Source: Paraburkholderia hiiakae
Lineage (GTDB): Bacteria; Pseudomonadota; Gammaproteobacteria; Burkholderiales; Burkholderiaceae
Reading direction: 5' to 3'
Length of the DNA stretch: 64,000 nt
Assembly (NCBI RefSeq): GCF_904848665.1
Contig: NZ_CAJHCQ010000022.1
Span: 62,001 to 126,000, forward strand
Shown: one piece after another, positions 35,154 through 42,947 of the stretch
Numbering within the stretch: position 1 is the first letter of the stretch
Layout of the letters: each line of letters opens with the position of its first letter
Program-made: the position numbers and the translations under genes
Notes under the pieces: model-generated
What the model was told of the DNA's origin: nothing
What the model saw: only the letters and a program-made list of their open reading frames with translations
Databases searched by the model: none

Positions 35154-36446
35154 ATGCCGCAGACTGCCTCTTTCCTCAGGCCGCACGCCGGCCTGGAGCG
35201 GCGTGCGCGCGCGCTGTCGTGGAGCGCGTCCTGGACGTGCGTGCTTGCTTGCGCCATCGGCGGCGTGCTCGCTCATGCGCAAACCGCGCCGCAACCCGAG
35301 GGCGCGGGCGGCCAGATATTCATTGCGGGCAACGGCGACCGCGCGGGCTCCGACGCCCCGCAGATGAACGCGCTGCTCGCCAGCAACGCGAAGAAGCCTG
35401 CCGTGGCTACGGCCACCAATGCTTCGGCCCGTGATGCCGCGCCGCTGCGCGCGGCCAGCTACGCCGATCTGAATTCGCGCGGCGTGCCCGAGGATGCGCG
35501 CGCGGGTGTCGAGTCGAACGGCATGATCACGATTCCGGGCCCCGGCGAGCGCGCGCCCCAAGGCGACGCGCCGCGCATCGTCACGATTCCCGCGCCGGGT
35601 GCGCCCGCCCAGCCCATGCGCGTGCCGACGGCCAACCCGAACAACGCGGGCACGCTTCAGCGCGTGAATCTGCAGAGCGCCGCGAACCGCGTCGCCGCGG
35701 TAGTCGTGGACGCCGGCGCGGCGCCAGGCGCACCCGCGAAGCCAGTGGTCAACGCAAGCACCAGCGCGCCTCCTGCTACCAATCCCAGCGCCGTCGCCAC
35801 GAACGTCCAGGCCACGCCGCCCGGTCAGCAGGACGGCGAATCGATCCGCACCGTCGCGCTCGCCTTCCTGCAGCAGCAGTCGGCGGGCTTGCCGGGCCAC
35901 GTGAGCATTACGGTCGCGCCGGTGTTCCCGCGCGGCCTCGCGGCCTGCACCTCGCTCGAGCCGTTCATGCCGCCGGGCGCGCGCACGTATGGCCGCACGA
36001 CCGTGGGCATGCGCTGCATCGGCGCGAAGCCGTGGACGCTCTATGTGAGCGCGCGCATTGCCGTGGACGTGACTTACTACGTGGCCTCGCGCCAGATCGG
36101 CGCGGGCGAAGCCCTCTCGGCCGCGGACTTCATGCCGCGCGCGGGCGACCTCGCGAGCCTGCCGCAGACCATCATCACCGATCCCAACCAGGCGACGGGC
36201 GCCGTCGCGCTCGCGCGTATTTCCGCGGGCCTGCCGCTGCGCACCGACATGCTGCGCAGCGCCGCCTCGGTGGTGATCGGACAAACCGTCAAGGTGATCG
36301 CCGTGGGCAGCAACTTCACGATCTCCGCCGAAGGCAGCGCGCTCAACAACGCCGCGCCCGGGCAGCAGGTGCGCGTGCGCACGAGCGGCGGCCAGATCAT
36401 CTCCGGCGTGGTCAAGGACGCCGGCACGGTGCAGGTGCAAATCTAG
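35154..36446 (+). CDS. flgA: Flagellar P-ring chaperone FlgA
   Basis: The 430-residue protein has a signal peptide (VLACAIGGVLAHAQT, ending near residue 43). A ~180-residue Ala/Pro/Asn-rich linker is followed by the FlgA core from about residue 223. The core has GMRCIGAKPWTLYVSARI and the SAF domain (ASRQIGAGEALSAADF, LPLRTDMLRSAASVVIGQTVKVIAVGSNFTISAEGSALNNAAPGQ). FlgA guides P-ring assembly in the periplasm. The linker makes it nearly twice the length of E. coli FlgA (219). The ATG at 35154 has a GGAG site. Confidence 0.93.
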   Translation: MPQTASFLRPHAGLERRARALSWSASWTCVLACAIGGVLAHAQTAPQPEGAGGQIFIAGNGDRAGSDAPQMNALLASNAKKPAVATATNASARDAAPLRAASYADLNSRGVPEDARAGVESNGMITIPGPGERAPQGDAPRIVTIPAPGAPAQPMRVPTANPNNAGTLQRVNLQSAANRVAAVVVDAGAAPGAPAKPVVNASTSAPPATNPSAVATNVQATPPGQQDGESIRTVALAFLQQQSAGLPGHVSITVAPVFPRGLAACTSLEPFMPPGARTYGRTTVGMRCIGAKPWTLYVSARIAVDVTYYVASRQIGAGEALSAADFMPRAGDLASLPQTIITDPNQATGAVALARISAGLPLRTDMLRSAASVVIGQTVKVIAVGSNFTISAEGSALNNAAPGQQVRVRTSGGQIISGVVKDAGTVQVQI

Positions 36447-36570
36447 GCCCGGCAAGATCTGGTAAGGGCCGGATCCCGGCGGATTCAGTCCCGCCTGGTG
36501 GCCTGATCCGGCGATTTCCGGCTTTGTGCGCCAGCACACGTAACAGCGTGTAACGGTGGGATTTTCGCGC

Positions 36571-36598
36571 TAAAGTTCGGCCCGACCTATGCCGTTAT
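36571..36598 (+). promoter_or_regulatory. Sigma-28 promoter of flgMN
   Basis: TAAAGTTC (36571-36578), a 12-base spacer and GCCGTTAT (36591-36598) match the FliA consensus. The -10 ends 29 bases before the flgM GTG start. Since the -10 covers an in-frame ATG at 36589, that ATG cannot be the start of a transcript made from this promoter. Confidence 0.8.
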
Positions 36599-36627
36599 CA
36601 AGGTCAAATCGATCAGGAAAGCCCATC

Positions 36628-36972
36628 GTGAAAGTTGACTCCTCCACCCGCAATGATCCGCGCACGCTGCAGGATGGCCTCGCGCGTTCGCAAGGCGATT
36701 CGACTGGCGTGAGCGCCGCCAGCACCGACAACGCGGCCGCCTCCGGCGCGGCAAGCAGCGCGAGCGCTGCGGGCGCGAACGTGAGCCTCTCGTCGCTTTC
36801 GTCGACGATGCGCTCGCTCGCCGCGAGCGGCTCCGCCGACATCGACACGGCGCACGTGCAGTCGATCAAGGACGCGATCCGCAACGGCACGTTGCAGATC
36901 GACTCCGGCAAGATTGCCGACGGCGTGATCCAGACCGCCCGCGACCTCATGAAGCCGACGTCGGGCAACTGA
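36628..36972 (+). CDS. flgM: Anti-sigma-28 factor FlgM
   Basis: The 114-residue protein begins (G)KVDSSTRNDPRTLQ and ends with the sigma-binding region AHVQSIKDAIRNGTLQIDSGKIADGVIQTARDLM, typical of FlgM. It holds FliA inactive until it is exported through the finished hook-basal body. The start is a GTG at 36628 with an AGGAAA site. It forms an operon with flgN behind a sigma-28 promoter, giving feedback on FliA. Confidence 0.94.
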   Translation: MKVDSSTRNDPRTLQDGLARSQGDSTGVSAASTDNAAASGAASSASAAGANVSLSSLSSTMRSLAASGSADIDTAHVQSIKDAIRNGTLQIDSGKIADGVIQTARDLMKPTSGN

Positions 36973-37022
36973 CGTTCGACGCACGAGCGCCGCGCACACT
37001 TCGCTTTTTTTGGTGCCTTGCA

Positions 37023-37466
37023 ATGAAAGATGCTTTGTTGGCCACCCTGATCGACGAACACGCCACGGTTGAGGCGTTCGCGTCGCTGCTCGCCTATGAA
37101 GAAAAGGCGCTCGTGTCGGCCGACGGCATGGAGGCGCTCCCGCAGATCGTCGAGCAGAAGACGACGCTCACGCAGCGTCTCGCGGGCCTCGAAAAGGCGC
37201 GCGACGCGCAACTGGCAGGCCTCGGCCTCCCCGGCGGTCGCAAAGGCATCGAAATGGCCTGCGACGGCGACACGCGTCTGGCGAGCCAATGGGCGCTGCT
37301 CAAGGGTTCGACCGAGCGCGCGCGCCGCAAGAATCTCACGATCGGCATGATGATCCGCACGCGCATGGAACATAACCGCCGCGCGCTCTCGATCCTGCGC
37401 GGCGAAACGGGCAACGGCGCGATGCTGTACGGTCCCGACGGGCGCCTACCGGCGTTCGGGCTGTAA
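37023..37466 (+). CDS. flgN: Flagellar chaperone FlgN
   Basis: The 147-residue helical protein (LLATLIDEHATVEAFASLLAYEEKALVSADGMEALPQIVEQKTTL) is followed by a NRRALSILRGE C-terminal segment. It matches the FlgN family, which chaperones FlgK and FlgL for export. It follows flgM by 50 bases and ends at an intrinsic terminator. Confidence 0.92.
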   Translation: MKDALLATLIDEHATVEAFASLLAYEEKALVSADGMEALPQIVEQKTTLTQRLAGLEKARDAQLAGLGLPGGRKGIEMACDGDTRLASQWALLKGSTERARRKNLTIGMMIRTRMEHNRRALSILRGETGNGAMLYGPDGRLPAFGL

Positions 37467-37504
37467 GCGCCTCGGGCACACCGTTCGCCTCGTTCGCCAA
37501 AGAC

Positions 37505-37536
37505 AAAAGCCGAAGCGGCGACGCTTCGGCTTTTTT
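37505..37536. terminator. Intrinsic terminator after flgN
   Basis: AAAAGCCGAAGC, a GGCGAC loop and GCTTCGGC followed by six T form a strong terminator. The A-run makes it work on the opposite strand too, where it would end the toxin-antitoxin operon that stops at 37584. Confidence 0.92.
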
Positions 37537-37583
37537 GTTTGGGGCGATGGATGGCCTGGATGGCCGATACGACCGCAGGGCCT

Positions 37584-38069
37584 TCATGCCCGCCTGATCG
37601 TCGCGACGGGCAGGAACAGCCTGCGCGGCGCAGCTGTGAACGACTCGAACCCGTATCTCCGATAGAACCCCGCAGCACGCTCATCGAGCGCATCGACGAG
37701 AACACACTGCACGCCCACCGTGTCTGCGGTTGTCAGGACGACGTCCAGTGCGTGCATAAGCAGATATTCGCCAAGGCCCTGGCCTCGGTGCCGCATGTCT
37801 ACCGCCAGTCGAGCGAGCAGGACCGCGGACACGCTCCTCGGCAGTCGCGCACCAGGCATTCCTTGCGTTTCTACTGCTGTCGCCGCAAGAGCGTAGTAGC
37901 CGGCTATCGTGCGCGGTGCAGACGATACCGCAGCAACGTAAGTGCGAGATAGATTCTTTTTCTGATGCTGGTTCGCTACGTGGCGAATCCATTCGCTCAT
38001 CGAATCGACGCCGCAATCGAAGCTGTTGCGGTCATCGCTCTCCCTCAGCTGACGAATCTGCGTTTCCAC
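37584..38069 (-). CDS. GNAT-family toxin of a TacAT-like toxin-antitoxin pair
   Basis: The 161-residue acetyltransferase has the acetyl-CoA P-loop RHRGQGLG (residues 93-100). A FYRRYGF motif near residue 135 supplies the Tyr used by TacT-type toxins. The N-terminal pattern NSFDCGVDSMSEWIRHVA and SRTYVA is typical of tRNA-acetylating toxins (TacT, AtaT, ItaT), which acetylate charged tRNA and block translation. The likely start is GTG at 38069, inside the antitoxin gene by 38 bases, as usual in such operons. The target tRNA cannot be read from the sequence. Confidence 0.85.
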   Translation of the reverse strand: METQIRQLRESDDRNSFDCGVDSMSEWIRHVANQHQKKNLSRTYVAAVSSAPRTIAGYYALAATAVETQGMPGARLPRSVSAVLLARLAVDMRHRGQGLGEYLLMHALDVVLTTADTVGVQCVLVDALDERAAGFYRRYGFESFTAAPRRLFLPVATIRRA

Positions 38070-38364
38070 TCTTGTTCTTCCTGAAGCGAGCCATCGCGCG
38101 CTGCAGCACCTCATTGGGCTGCGGCGGCTCATCCAGCAGCGCGAAGAAGCGCTTCGATTCGTCCATCGTCAGGCGGATGGAGCGAATGACCTCTTCCTGC
38201 TCGATGACCTGCTCCGCAGCCCTAAGCGCGGCCTGCACAATAAACTGGTTAAGGGTACTGCCCGAAAGATCTGCAGCAAGCTGCAGGATTTCCTGCTTCT
38301 CCGCGCTCAACCGGGCAGTGATTCGCCCGCGGCTGGAGTTTTCCATACCGTTGTTGATAGCCAT
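38032..38364 (-). CDS. DUF1778 (ribbon-helix-helix) antitoxin, TacA-like
   Basis: The 110-residue protein has the N-terminal RHH DNA-binding segment GRITARLSAEKQEILQLAADLSGSTLNQFIVQAAL and a C-terminal toxin-neutralising tail (MDESKRFFALLDEPPQPNEVL), both characteristic of DUF1778 antitoxins. It precedes and overlaps the GNAT toxin. It probably represses its own operon through the inverted repeat upstream. The pair is the only non-flagellar insert between flgN and fliA, and suggests acquisition by transfer. Confidence 0.88.
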   Translation of the reverse strand: MAINNGMENSSRGRITARLSAEKQEILQLAADLSGSTLNQFIVQAALRAAEQVIEQEEVIRSIRLTMDESKRFFALLDEPPQPNEVLQRAMARFRKNKSGNADSSAEGER

Positions 38365-38511
38365 TGTTCATCCTTTTTTCGGGCCGGCACGCGCTTACAT
38401 CGTTTGGCGGATGCAGAGTCCGAGGTTCAAAAGCGAGACATGAGGCACTCCGCCTCAGTGGCAACTCGAGTCCGGCTGGACCGTGTTCATCCCCATCCAC
38501 GGAATGGAGCC

Positions 38512-38544
38512 ACTATATCACGCATGGTGACAAAATGGCACCAT
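38512..38544 (-). promoter_or_regulatory. Candidate promoter and operator of the toxin-antitoxin operon
   Basis: On the minus strand TATAGT (38512-38517) could serve as -10. Just upstream the arms ATGGTG (38524-38529) and CACCAT (38539-38544) form a perfect inverted repeat with a 9-base centre. Overlap of a dyad with the -35 region is usual for antitoxin-repressed promoters. The distance to the antitoxin start is about 150 bases. The rest of the leader (38365-38511) shows nothing clear. Confidence 0.4.
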
Positions 38545-38564
38545 GTGGATCATTCGTGCGCCAA

Positions 38565-38598
38565 CAAAAAAGCCGGAGCGCTCTCGCACCCCGGCTCT
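38565..38598 (-). terminator. Intrinsic terminator after fliA
   Basis: On the minus strand AGCCGG, a loop and CCGGCT followed by six T lie about 45 bases after the fliA stop. It should end the flhF-flhG-fliA transcript before the toxin-antitoxin genes. Confidence 0.8.
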
Positions 38599-38644
38599 TT
38601 CACCGCACCCGGCCCACGCTAGCCACCGCGCGGCGTCTACCGCC

Positions 38645-39382
38645 TCAATTCTCCTGGCCGGCCCACGACATCTCGCGCAGCCGCGTGCGCAAGCGCGCCA
38701 CCGCCTGGCTGTGCAGCTGGCACACGCGCGACTCGCTCACCTCCATCACCGCGCCGATTTCGCGCAGGTTCATGCCGCGCTCGTAGTAGAGCGACATGAG
38801 CAGCTTCTCGCGCTCGGGCAGCCGATCGATCGCCTCGACGAGCGCGCCGCGCAGGCTGTCGTCGAGCAGCGCCGAAAGCGGATCCGAATGATCGACGCAG
38901 TAGCGGTCGAGGAACGGTTCGTCCTCGGCGGAGCGGTCGAAGTCTTCGTAGTAGATGAGCTGGCTGCCATGCAGGTCCTGCAGCATGCTTTGATATTCGT
39001 CGAGCGGCATGCTCAGATGCTCGGCGATCTCCGTCTCGCTCGCCGAGCGCCCGAGCCGCTGCTCCACCTGATGCACCGCGCTTTCCACTTCACGCGAGGT
39101 GCGGCGCAGGCTGCGCGGCAGCCAGTCGTTGCTGCGCAGCTCGTCGAGCATCGCGCCGCGAATGCGCTGGCTCGCATAGGTCTCGAACTGCGCGCCCTGA
39201 TCTTCCTTGTAGCGGTTGGCCGCGTCGAGCAGGCCGATCATGCCGGCCTGGATCAAGTCGTCGAGGTCCACGCTCGCCGGCATCTTGGCCACGAGCTGCA
39301 AGCCAAGCCGTCTGACAAGCGGCGCGTACTTCGCAAGCACGTCGGCCTGCGAAATTTTTCCTTGAGCGTTATACATCGACAT
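38645..39382 (-). CDS. fliA: RNA polymerase sigma-28 factor FliA
   Basis: The 245-residue sigma factor has region 2 (YAPLVRRLGLQLVAKMPASVDLDDLIQAGMIGLLDA; TYASQRIRGAMLDELRSNDWLPRSLRR). Region 3 and region 4 follow (LPEREKLLMSLYYERGMNLREIGAVMEVSESRVCQLHSQAV). It directs transcription of late flagellar genes; candidate sites in this window precede fliS, flgK, ycgR, flgM and motA. The ATG at 39382 follows GGAG. It is the last gene of flhF-flhG-fliA. Confidence 0.97.
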   Translation of the reverse strand: MSMYNAQGKISQADVLAKYAPLVRRLGLQLVAKMPASVDLDDLIQAGMIGLLDAANRYKEDQGAQFETYASQRIRGAMLDELRSNDWLPRSLRRTSREVESAVHQVEQRLGRSASETEIAEHLSMPLDEYQSMLQDLHGSQLIYYEDFDRSAEDEPFLDRYCVDHSDPLSALLDDSLRGALVEAIDRLPEREKLLMSLYYERGMNLREIGAVMEVSESRVCQLHSQAVARLRTRLREMSWAGQEN

Positions 39383-39429
39383 CGTGCTCTCCACTTCTCA
39401 TGTCCCTTATTGGCGTCGTCGTGCGCACG

Positions 39430-40521
39430 TCAGACGTGCTGCGGCGACGTGCGCTGCGCGGGCGTATCGGTCCGCCAGCCCACATGGGCCGAAGCGGACG
39501 CGGATGTTGCGTTGGGTGCGGGATGCACACCCGTCACGCCTGCCACGAACGTATCGGCGTTCGCGGCGAGCGTGCTGTGTGCGGCGTTTGTTGCATGCGT
39601 AGCGTGCAGCTGGACGCCGGCTTGCGGCGCGCCGTCCAGGTCGTCGGCGGGTGCGTCGCCCGCCGCTTCAAGTTCTTCGTCCGTTGGGACGAACGCTGCG
39701 CTGGCGCGCGCCGTGGCCGGCGAGCACGCCGAAACCGCGGGTCGCATGGGCCAGTGCGGCAGTTCGGCGGCCAGGTGCCGGAAGTCGCGCGCGGCAGGCG
39801 TCGAAGGAAACGCATCGACGATGCAGCGCGCGAGCTTGAGCGCCTGCGCCATGTGCTGATCGGCGGCGACGCTTCCGGCGCGCTCGAGCGACACGCTCAG
39901 GTAGCGGCTCGCCACCCCAGCGAGGTTTTCGATCGCGGTGTGCGCATCGCTTGCGTTCGCCACATGATTCGCGAGCACGCGAAACTGCGCGATCGCATGC
40001 GCGAAGTGCAGCCGTTTCATGCACGCATAGGCGTCCGTGATCGACTGCGCACCGATGCGCATGACGATCAACACGTCGTGCGCGTGCATGGCGAGCGGCG
40101 ACAGCGCGCCTTCGGCATCGAGCTGCGCGTCGATCAATACGATGTCCGCGGGGCCCGAAATGACTTTTTGCAGCTGTGCGGACGTGTACTGCGCGCGGTT
40201 GTCGCGCGAGGCGGCCAGCACGCCGAAGCCGAGCGCGTGACGCCCCACGGCTTCGTCGAGCGTGCGCTCGCCGCGCATCACGGCGGCGAAGTTGCCCGCG
40301 CCGCGCACGCTGCCTACCAACGAACAGACCGAACGGGGCCCCAGGCACTCGTCGATCACGAGCACGTCTTTACCCTGCGCGGTGAGCGCCGCCGCGAGAT
40401 TGACCACGGCGGTCGTGCGTCCGGGCGAACCGGCACCGCCTGTCACCGCGACCACGCGCGAGCCTTCGCGCGCGAGAAGCCGCCGCAGTCCTTCGGCTTG
40501 ATCGATTACGAACTTATCCAA
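39430..40521 (-). CDS. flhG: Flagellum number regulator FlhG/FleN (MinD-like)
   Basis: The 363-residue MinD/ParA-type protein (VVAVTGGAGSPGRTTAVVNLAAAL, GKDVLVIDECLGP, ADIVLIDAQLDAEGALSP) partners FlhF to set flagellum number and position. The P-loop reads GGAGSPGRTT, so neither lysine of the deviant Walker A motif KGGxGKT is present. The C-terminal ~110 residues are Ala/Thr-rich with no known domain. It overlaps flhF by 8 bases, consistent with coupling. Confidence 0.88.
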   Translation of the reverse strand: MDKFVIDQAEGLRRLLAREGSRVVAVTGGAGSPGRTTAVVNLAAALTAQGKDVLVIDECLGPRSVCSLVGSVRGAGNFAAVMRGERTLDEAVGRHALGFGVLAASRDNRAQYTSAQLQKVISGPADIVLIDAQLDAEGALSPLAMHAHDVLIVMRIGAQSITDAYACMKRLHFAHAIAQFRVLANHVANASDAHTAIENLAGVASRYLSVSLERAGSVAADQHMAQALKLARCIVDAFPSTPAARDFRHLAAELPHWPMRPAVSACSPATARASAAFVPTDEELEAAGDAPADDLDGAPQAGVQLHATHATNAAHSTLAANADTFVAGVTGVHPAPNATSASASAHVGWRTDTPAQRTSPQHV

Positions 40522-42619
40522 ACCTGACCTCGGGAGCCTGCGAATTCGAACGCGTCGAGAGTGCCGACAGCAGCGCCGGGATATCGTCTTCGTGCGGCAC
40601 GAACGGCGAGCTCTCTCGCGGAATGCAGAAAGCGCTGCGGATCAGGAAGCGGCGCGTCGCCACGTACAGGTTCTCCGGGACCTTCTGGCCCGTCGAGACG
40701 TAATGCACCGGCAGCTTGTAGCGCAGCACGGTGTCGAGCGCGCTGCCGAGGTTGGTCGCCTCGTCGAGCTTGGTGAGGATGCAGCCCGTGAGCGGCGCGT
40801 TTTCCGGGCCGCTCTGGTAGGCCTGCACGACTTCGTTGAGCGTGTCGCCGTGGTTGGTCGCCGAGAGCAGCAACAGGCGCTGCACCGGGCGGCCGGCGCC
40901 GCACAACATGGCGATCTGGTCGGCCACGGCGCGGTCGCGCTGGCTCATGCCGATCGTGTCGATCAGCACGATGTGTTTGTTCTTGAGTTCGGTGAGCGCT
41001 AGCTGGAGGTCGGCGCCGTCGCGCACCGCGTGCACCGAAACGCCAAGGATCTTGCCGAAGATGCGCAGCTGCTCGTGGCCGCCGATACGGTAGCTGTCGG
41101 TGGTGAGGAGCGCCACCTTGCTCGCGCCGAAGCGCATCACGCAGCGCGCGGCGAGCTTCGCCGTGGTCGTGGTCTTGCCCACGCCCGTCGGGCCCATCAG
41201 CGCGAACACGCCGCCGCGCTCCATGAGCGCCTCTTCGTCTTCGAGCACCGGCAGGTTCGATTCGAGCACCGACTGGAGCCATTCCATGCCGGCTTCTTCG
41301 GTTTCGACTTCGGGCAGACGGTCGATCATCATCTTCACGAGCTGCGCCGAGAAGCCCGCGGCGAACAGCTGCTTGGTGAGCGCACCCTGCACCGGGCTGC
41401 GGCGCTGGCGCTCGCCCCACAGGAGGCCCGCGAACTGCTCTTCCATCATGCCGCGCATGGAGGCGAGCTCGTTCATCACGGTTTCGTTGACGACCTGCTC
41501 GATGCGCGAGCGGATCGCTTCGCTCACGGTTTGCGCCGCGTTGGCGCCATCGACGCCCTGCGCGTTGCGGCTGCCCGGCGCCGGACCCGCGGCCTCCGGA
41601 CCGTGGCCGAGGCGCTGCGCCGCGCGGCGCGCGGCGACATGAGCGGCCTCGAGCGCCCAGTCGGGCGTGCTGGCGTCGACGTCAGGCGGCAGCACCGGAT
41701 CGGCGATATTGCCAAGACCACGTGCCGTGGCGGCCGCGGGCGACATGCCCGGCACGCGCGGCGCGCTCTGCTGGTTCGCGATACGGCGAGCGTGATCGAT
41801 CAGCCAGGGGTTCGACTCGGCCATCGTGCGCGGCGCATCGCTCGCCGACGCGCCGGCGGCCTGCTCGAGGCGCGCTGCGGCTTCACGTGCGGCGGCCGGG
41901 GTGCTGGCGTTCGCGGCCGGCGTCATCGACGCAAACGATGGCGCAAAGGCCGGCGAAGCAAGCGACTCGGTCGCAGCCTGCAGCGCCATTTGCAGCGGCG
42001 AGTGCGCATGTGGCACGGCTTGCTGCGATTGCGACGCCTGCATCGCGGATTGCAGCGTCTGCGGCATCGCCGATTGCGCGGCCTGCTGGCCCGCCGCGGC
42101 GCGCGAAGAAGGCGAAAGCGGCGCAATGGCGGCCGACACGGCCGCCGCCTCGTGGCCGAGCGAGACAGCGGTGTCGGCGGCGTGATCGCCATCCGCATCG
42201 GCGTCGGCGCTCGCACCGCCATTTTCGGCACCCACTTCCGGACTCGCGCCGAACACCGACGAGAACACGTCCGGCATGCCGCTCGCGTAGGGGTTCGCAG
42301 CGCCGATCGGGGCGGCGAGCGCCGCCGGGGCCGCGCCGAGCGCAGCGCGCGGCGTACGCGGCATTTGCGTCATGGCGGCGGAGGGCTGCGCGAACGGGCC
42401 GCCTTGACCACCCTGAGCGTTCGAGCCACCCAGGCCTTGCGCCGCGGCAGCATCGGCCGGCGCGATCGCCGCGAGGTCGCGGTCCGCGAGCGCGACGATT
42501 TCAACGCTGCCGTCGTCGAGCGTGCGGTTCGACAGAACGACGGCGTCCGCACCCAACGCTTCGCGTACGAGCCGTAACGCGTCGCGGCTGGTGCCACCGA
42601 TGAATTTGCGAATGTTCAA
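40514..42619 (-). CDS. flhF: Flagellar biosynthesis GTPase FlhF
   Basis: The 701-residue SRP-type GTPase has an N-terminal (M)NIRKFIGGTSRDALRLVREALG segment and an N-domain from about residue 360. The G domain has FALMGPTGVGKTTTTAKLA (about 476), LLTTDSYRIGGHEQLRIFG, HIVLIDTIGMSQRD and GCILTKLDEATNLGSAL. FlhF recruits early basal-body parts to the assembly site. About 300 Ala/Gln/Pro-rich residues (60-360) make it far longer than P. aeruginosa FlhF (429). The start is TTG at 42619 behind AGGGG. Upstream, 42620-42887 holds no gene. Confidence 0.92.
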   Translation of the reverse strand: MNIRKFIGGTSRDALRLVREALGADAVVLSNRTLDDGSVEIVALADRDLAAIAPADAAAAQGLGGSNAQGGQGGPFAQPSAAMTQMPRTPRAALGAAPAALAAPIGAANPYASGMPDVFSSVFGASPEVGAENGGASADADADGDHAADTAVSLGHEAAAVSAAIAPLSPSSRAAAGQQAAQSAMPQTLQSAMQASQSQQAVPHAHSPLQMALQAATESLASPAFAPSFASMTPAANASTPAAAREAAARLEQAAGASASDAPRTMAESNPWLIDHARRIANQQSAPRVPGMSPAAATARGLGNIADPVLPPDVDASTPDWALEAAHVAARRAAQRLGHGPEAAGPAPGSRNAQGVDGANAAQTVSEAIRSRIEQVVNETVMNELASMRGMMEEQFAGLLWGERQRRSPVQGALTKQLFAAGFSAQLVKMMIDRLPEVETEEAGMEWLQSVLESNLPVLEDEEALMERGGVFALMGPTGVGKTTTTAKLAARCVMRFGASKVALLTTDSYRIGGHEQLRIFGKILGVSVHAVRDGADLQLALTELKNKHIVLIDTIGMSQRDRAVADQIAMLCGAGRPVQRLLLLSATNHGDTLNEVVQAYQSGPENAPLTGCILTKLDEATNLGSALDTVLRYKLPVHYVSTGQKVPENLYVATRRFLIRSAFCIPRESSPFVPHEDDIPALLSALSTRSNSQAPEVRFG

Positions 42620-42887
42620 GCTGAGCCCCTGATGAGGTGAGCGGCTTATGCCGCCGCCGGTCGTCCGATGCTGGAATGGCGCTGGATTGCTACCGGCCGT
42701 GCGTCGCTCGCAAGGCCTTTTCCGATGTTGGAATTATTTCGAAGGTGAGCCCCCCATGATCGATGGATCAGGGCGGAGAAATGCGGGCAATTCGCGCAAT
42801 CGATAAAGGGCGCGCGCGGGAGGGAGAAGTTGCGCGCGACGACCGCCAGGCTGGATTCGCGCAAGGGCCGCGCGCGGCCCGGCTTAC

Positions 42888-42916
42888 AAAAAAGCCCGCA
42901 CAAAGCGGGCTTCTTC
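42888..42916 (-). terminator. Intrinsic terminator after flhA
   Basis: On the minus strand GCCCGC, loop TTTGT and GCGGGC followed by six T lie 38 bases after the flhA stop. It separates flhBA from flhF-flhG-fliA, so flhF needs its own promoter somewhere in 42620-42887, where none is clear. Confidence 0.92.
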
Positions 42917-42947
42917 TCAATCCGGTGCGGCAACGCGCCCGGCGCGA

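Noticed and set aside
34350..36446. A 698-residue version of FlgA starting at 34350
   Set aside because: The first 268 residues are antisense to flgB and cross the divergent promoter region. The signal peptide begins at the ATG at 35154.
36589..36627. Upstream ATG start for flgM
   Set aside because: It lies inside the sigma-28 -10 element; the GTG at 36628 has a ribosome site and gives the family N-terminus.
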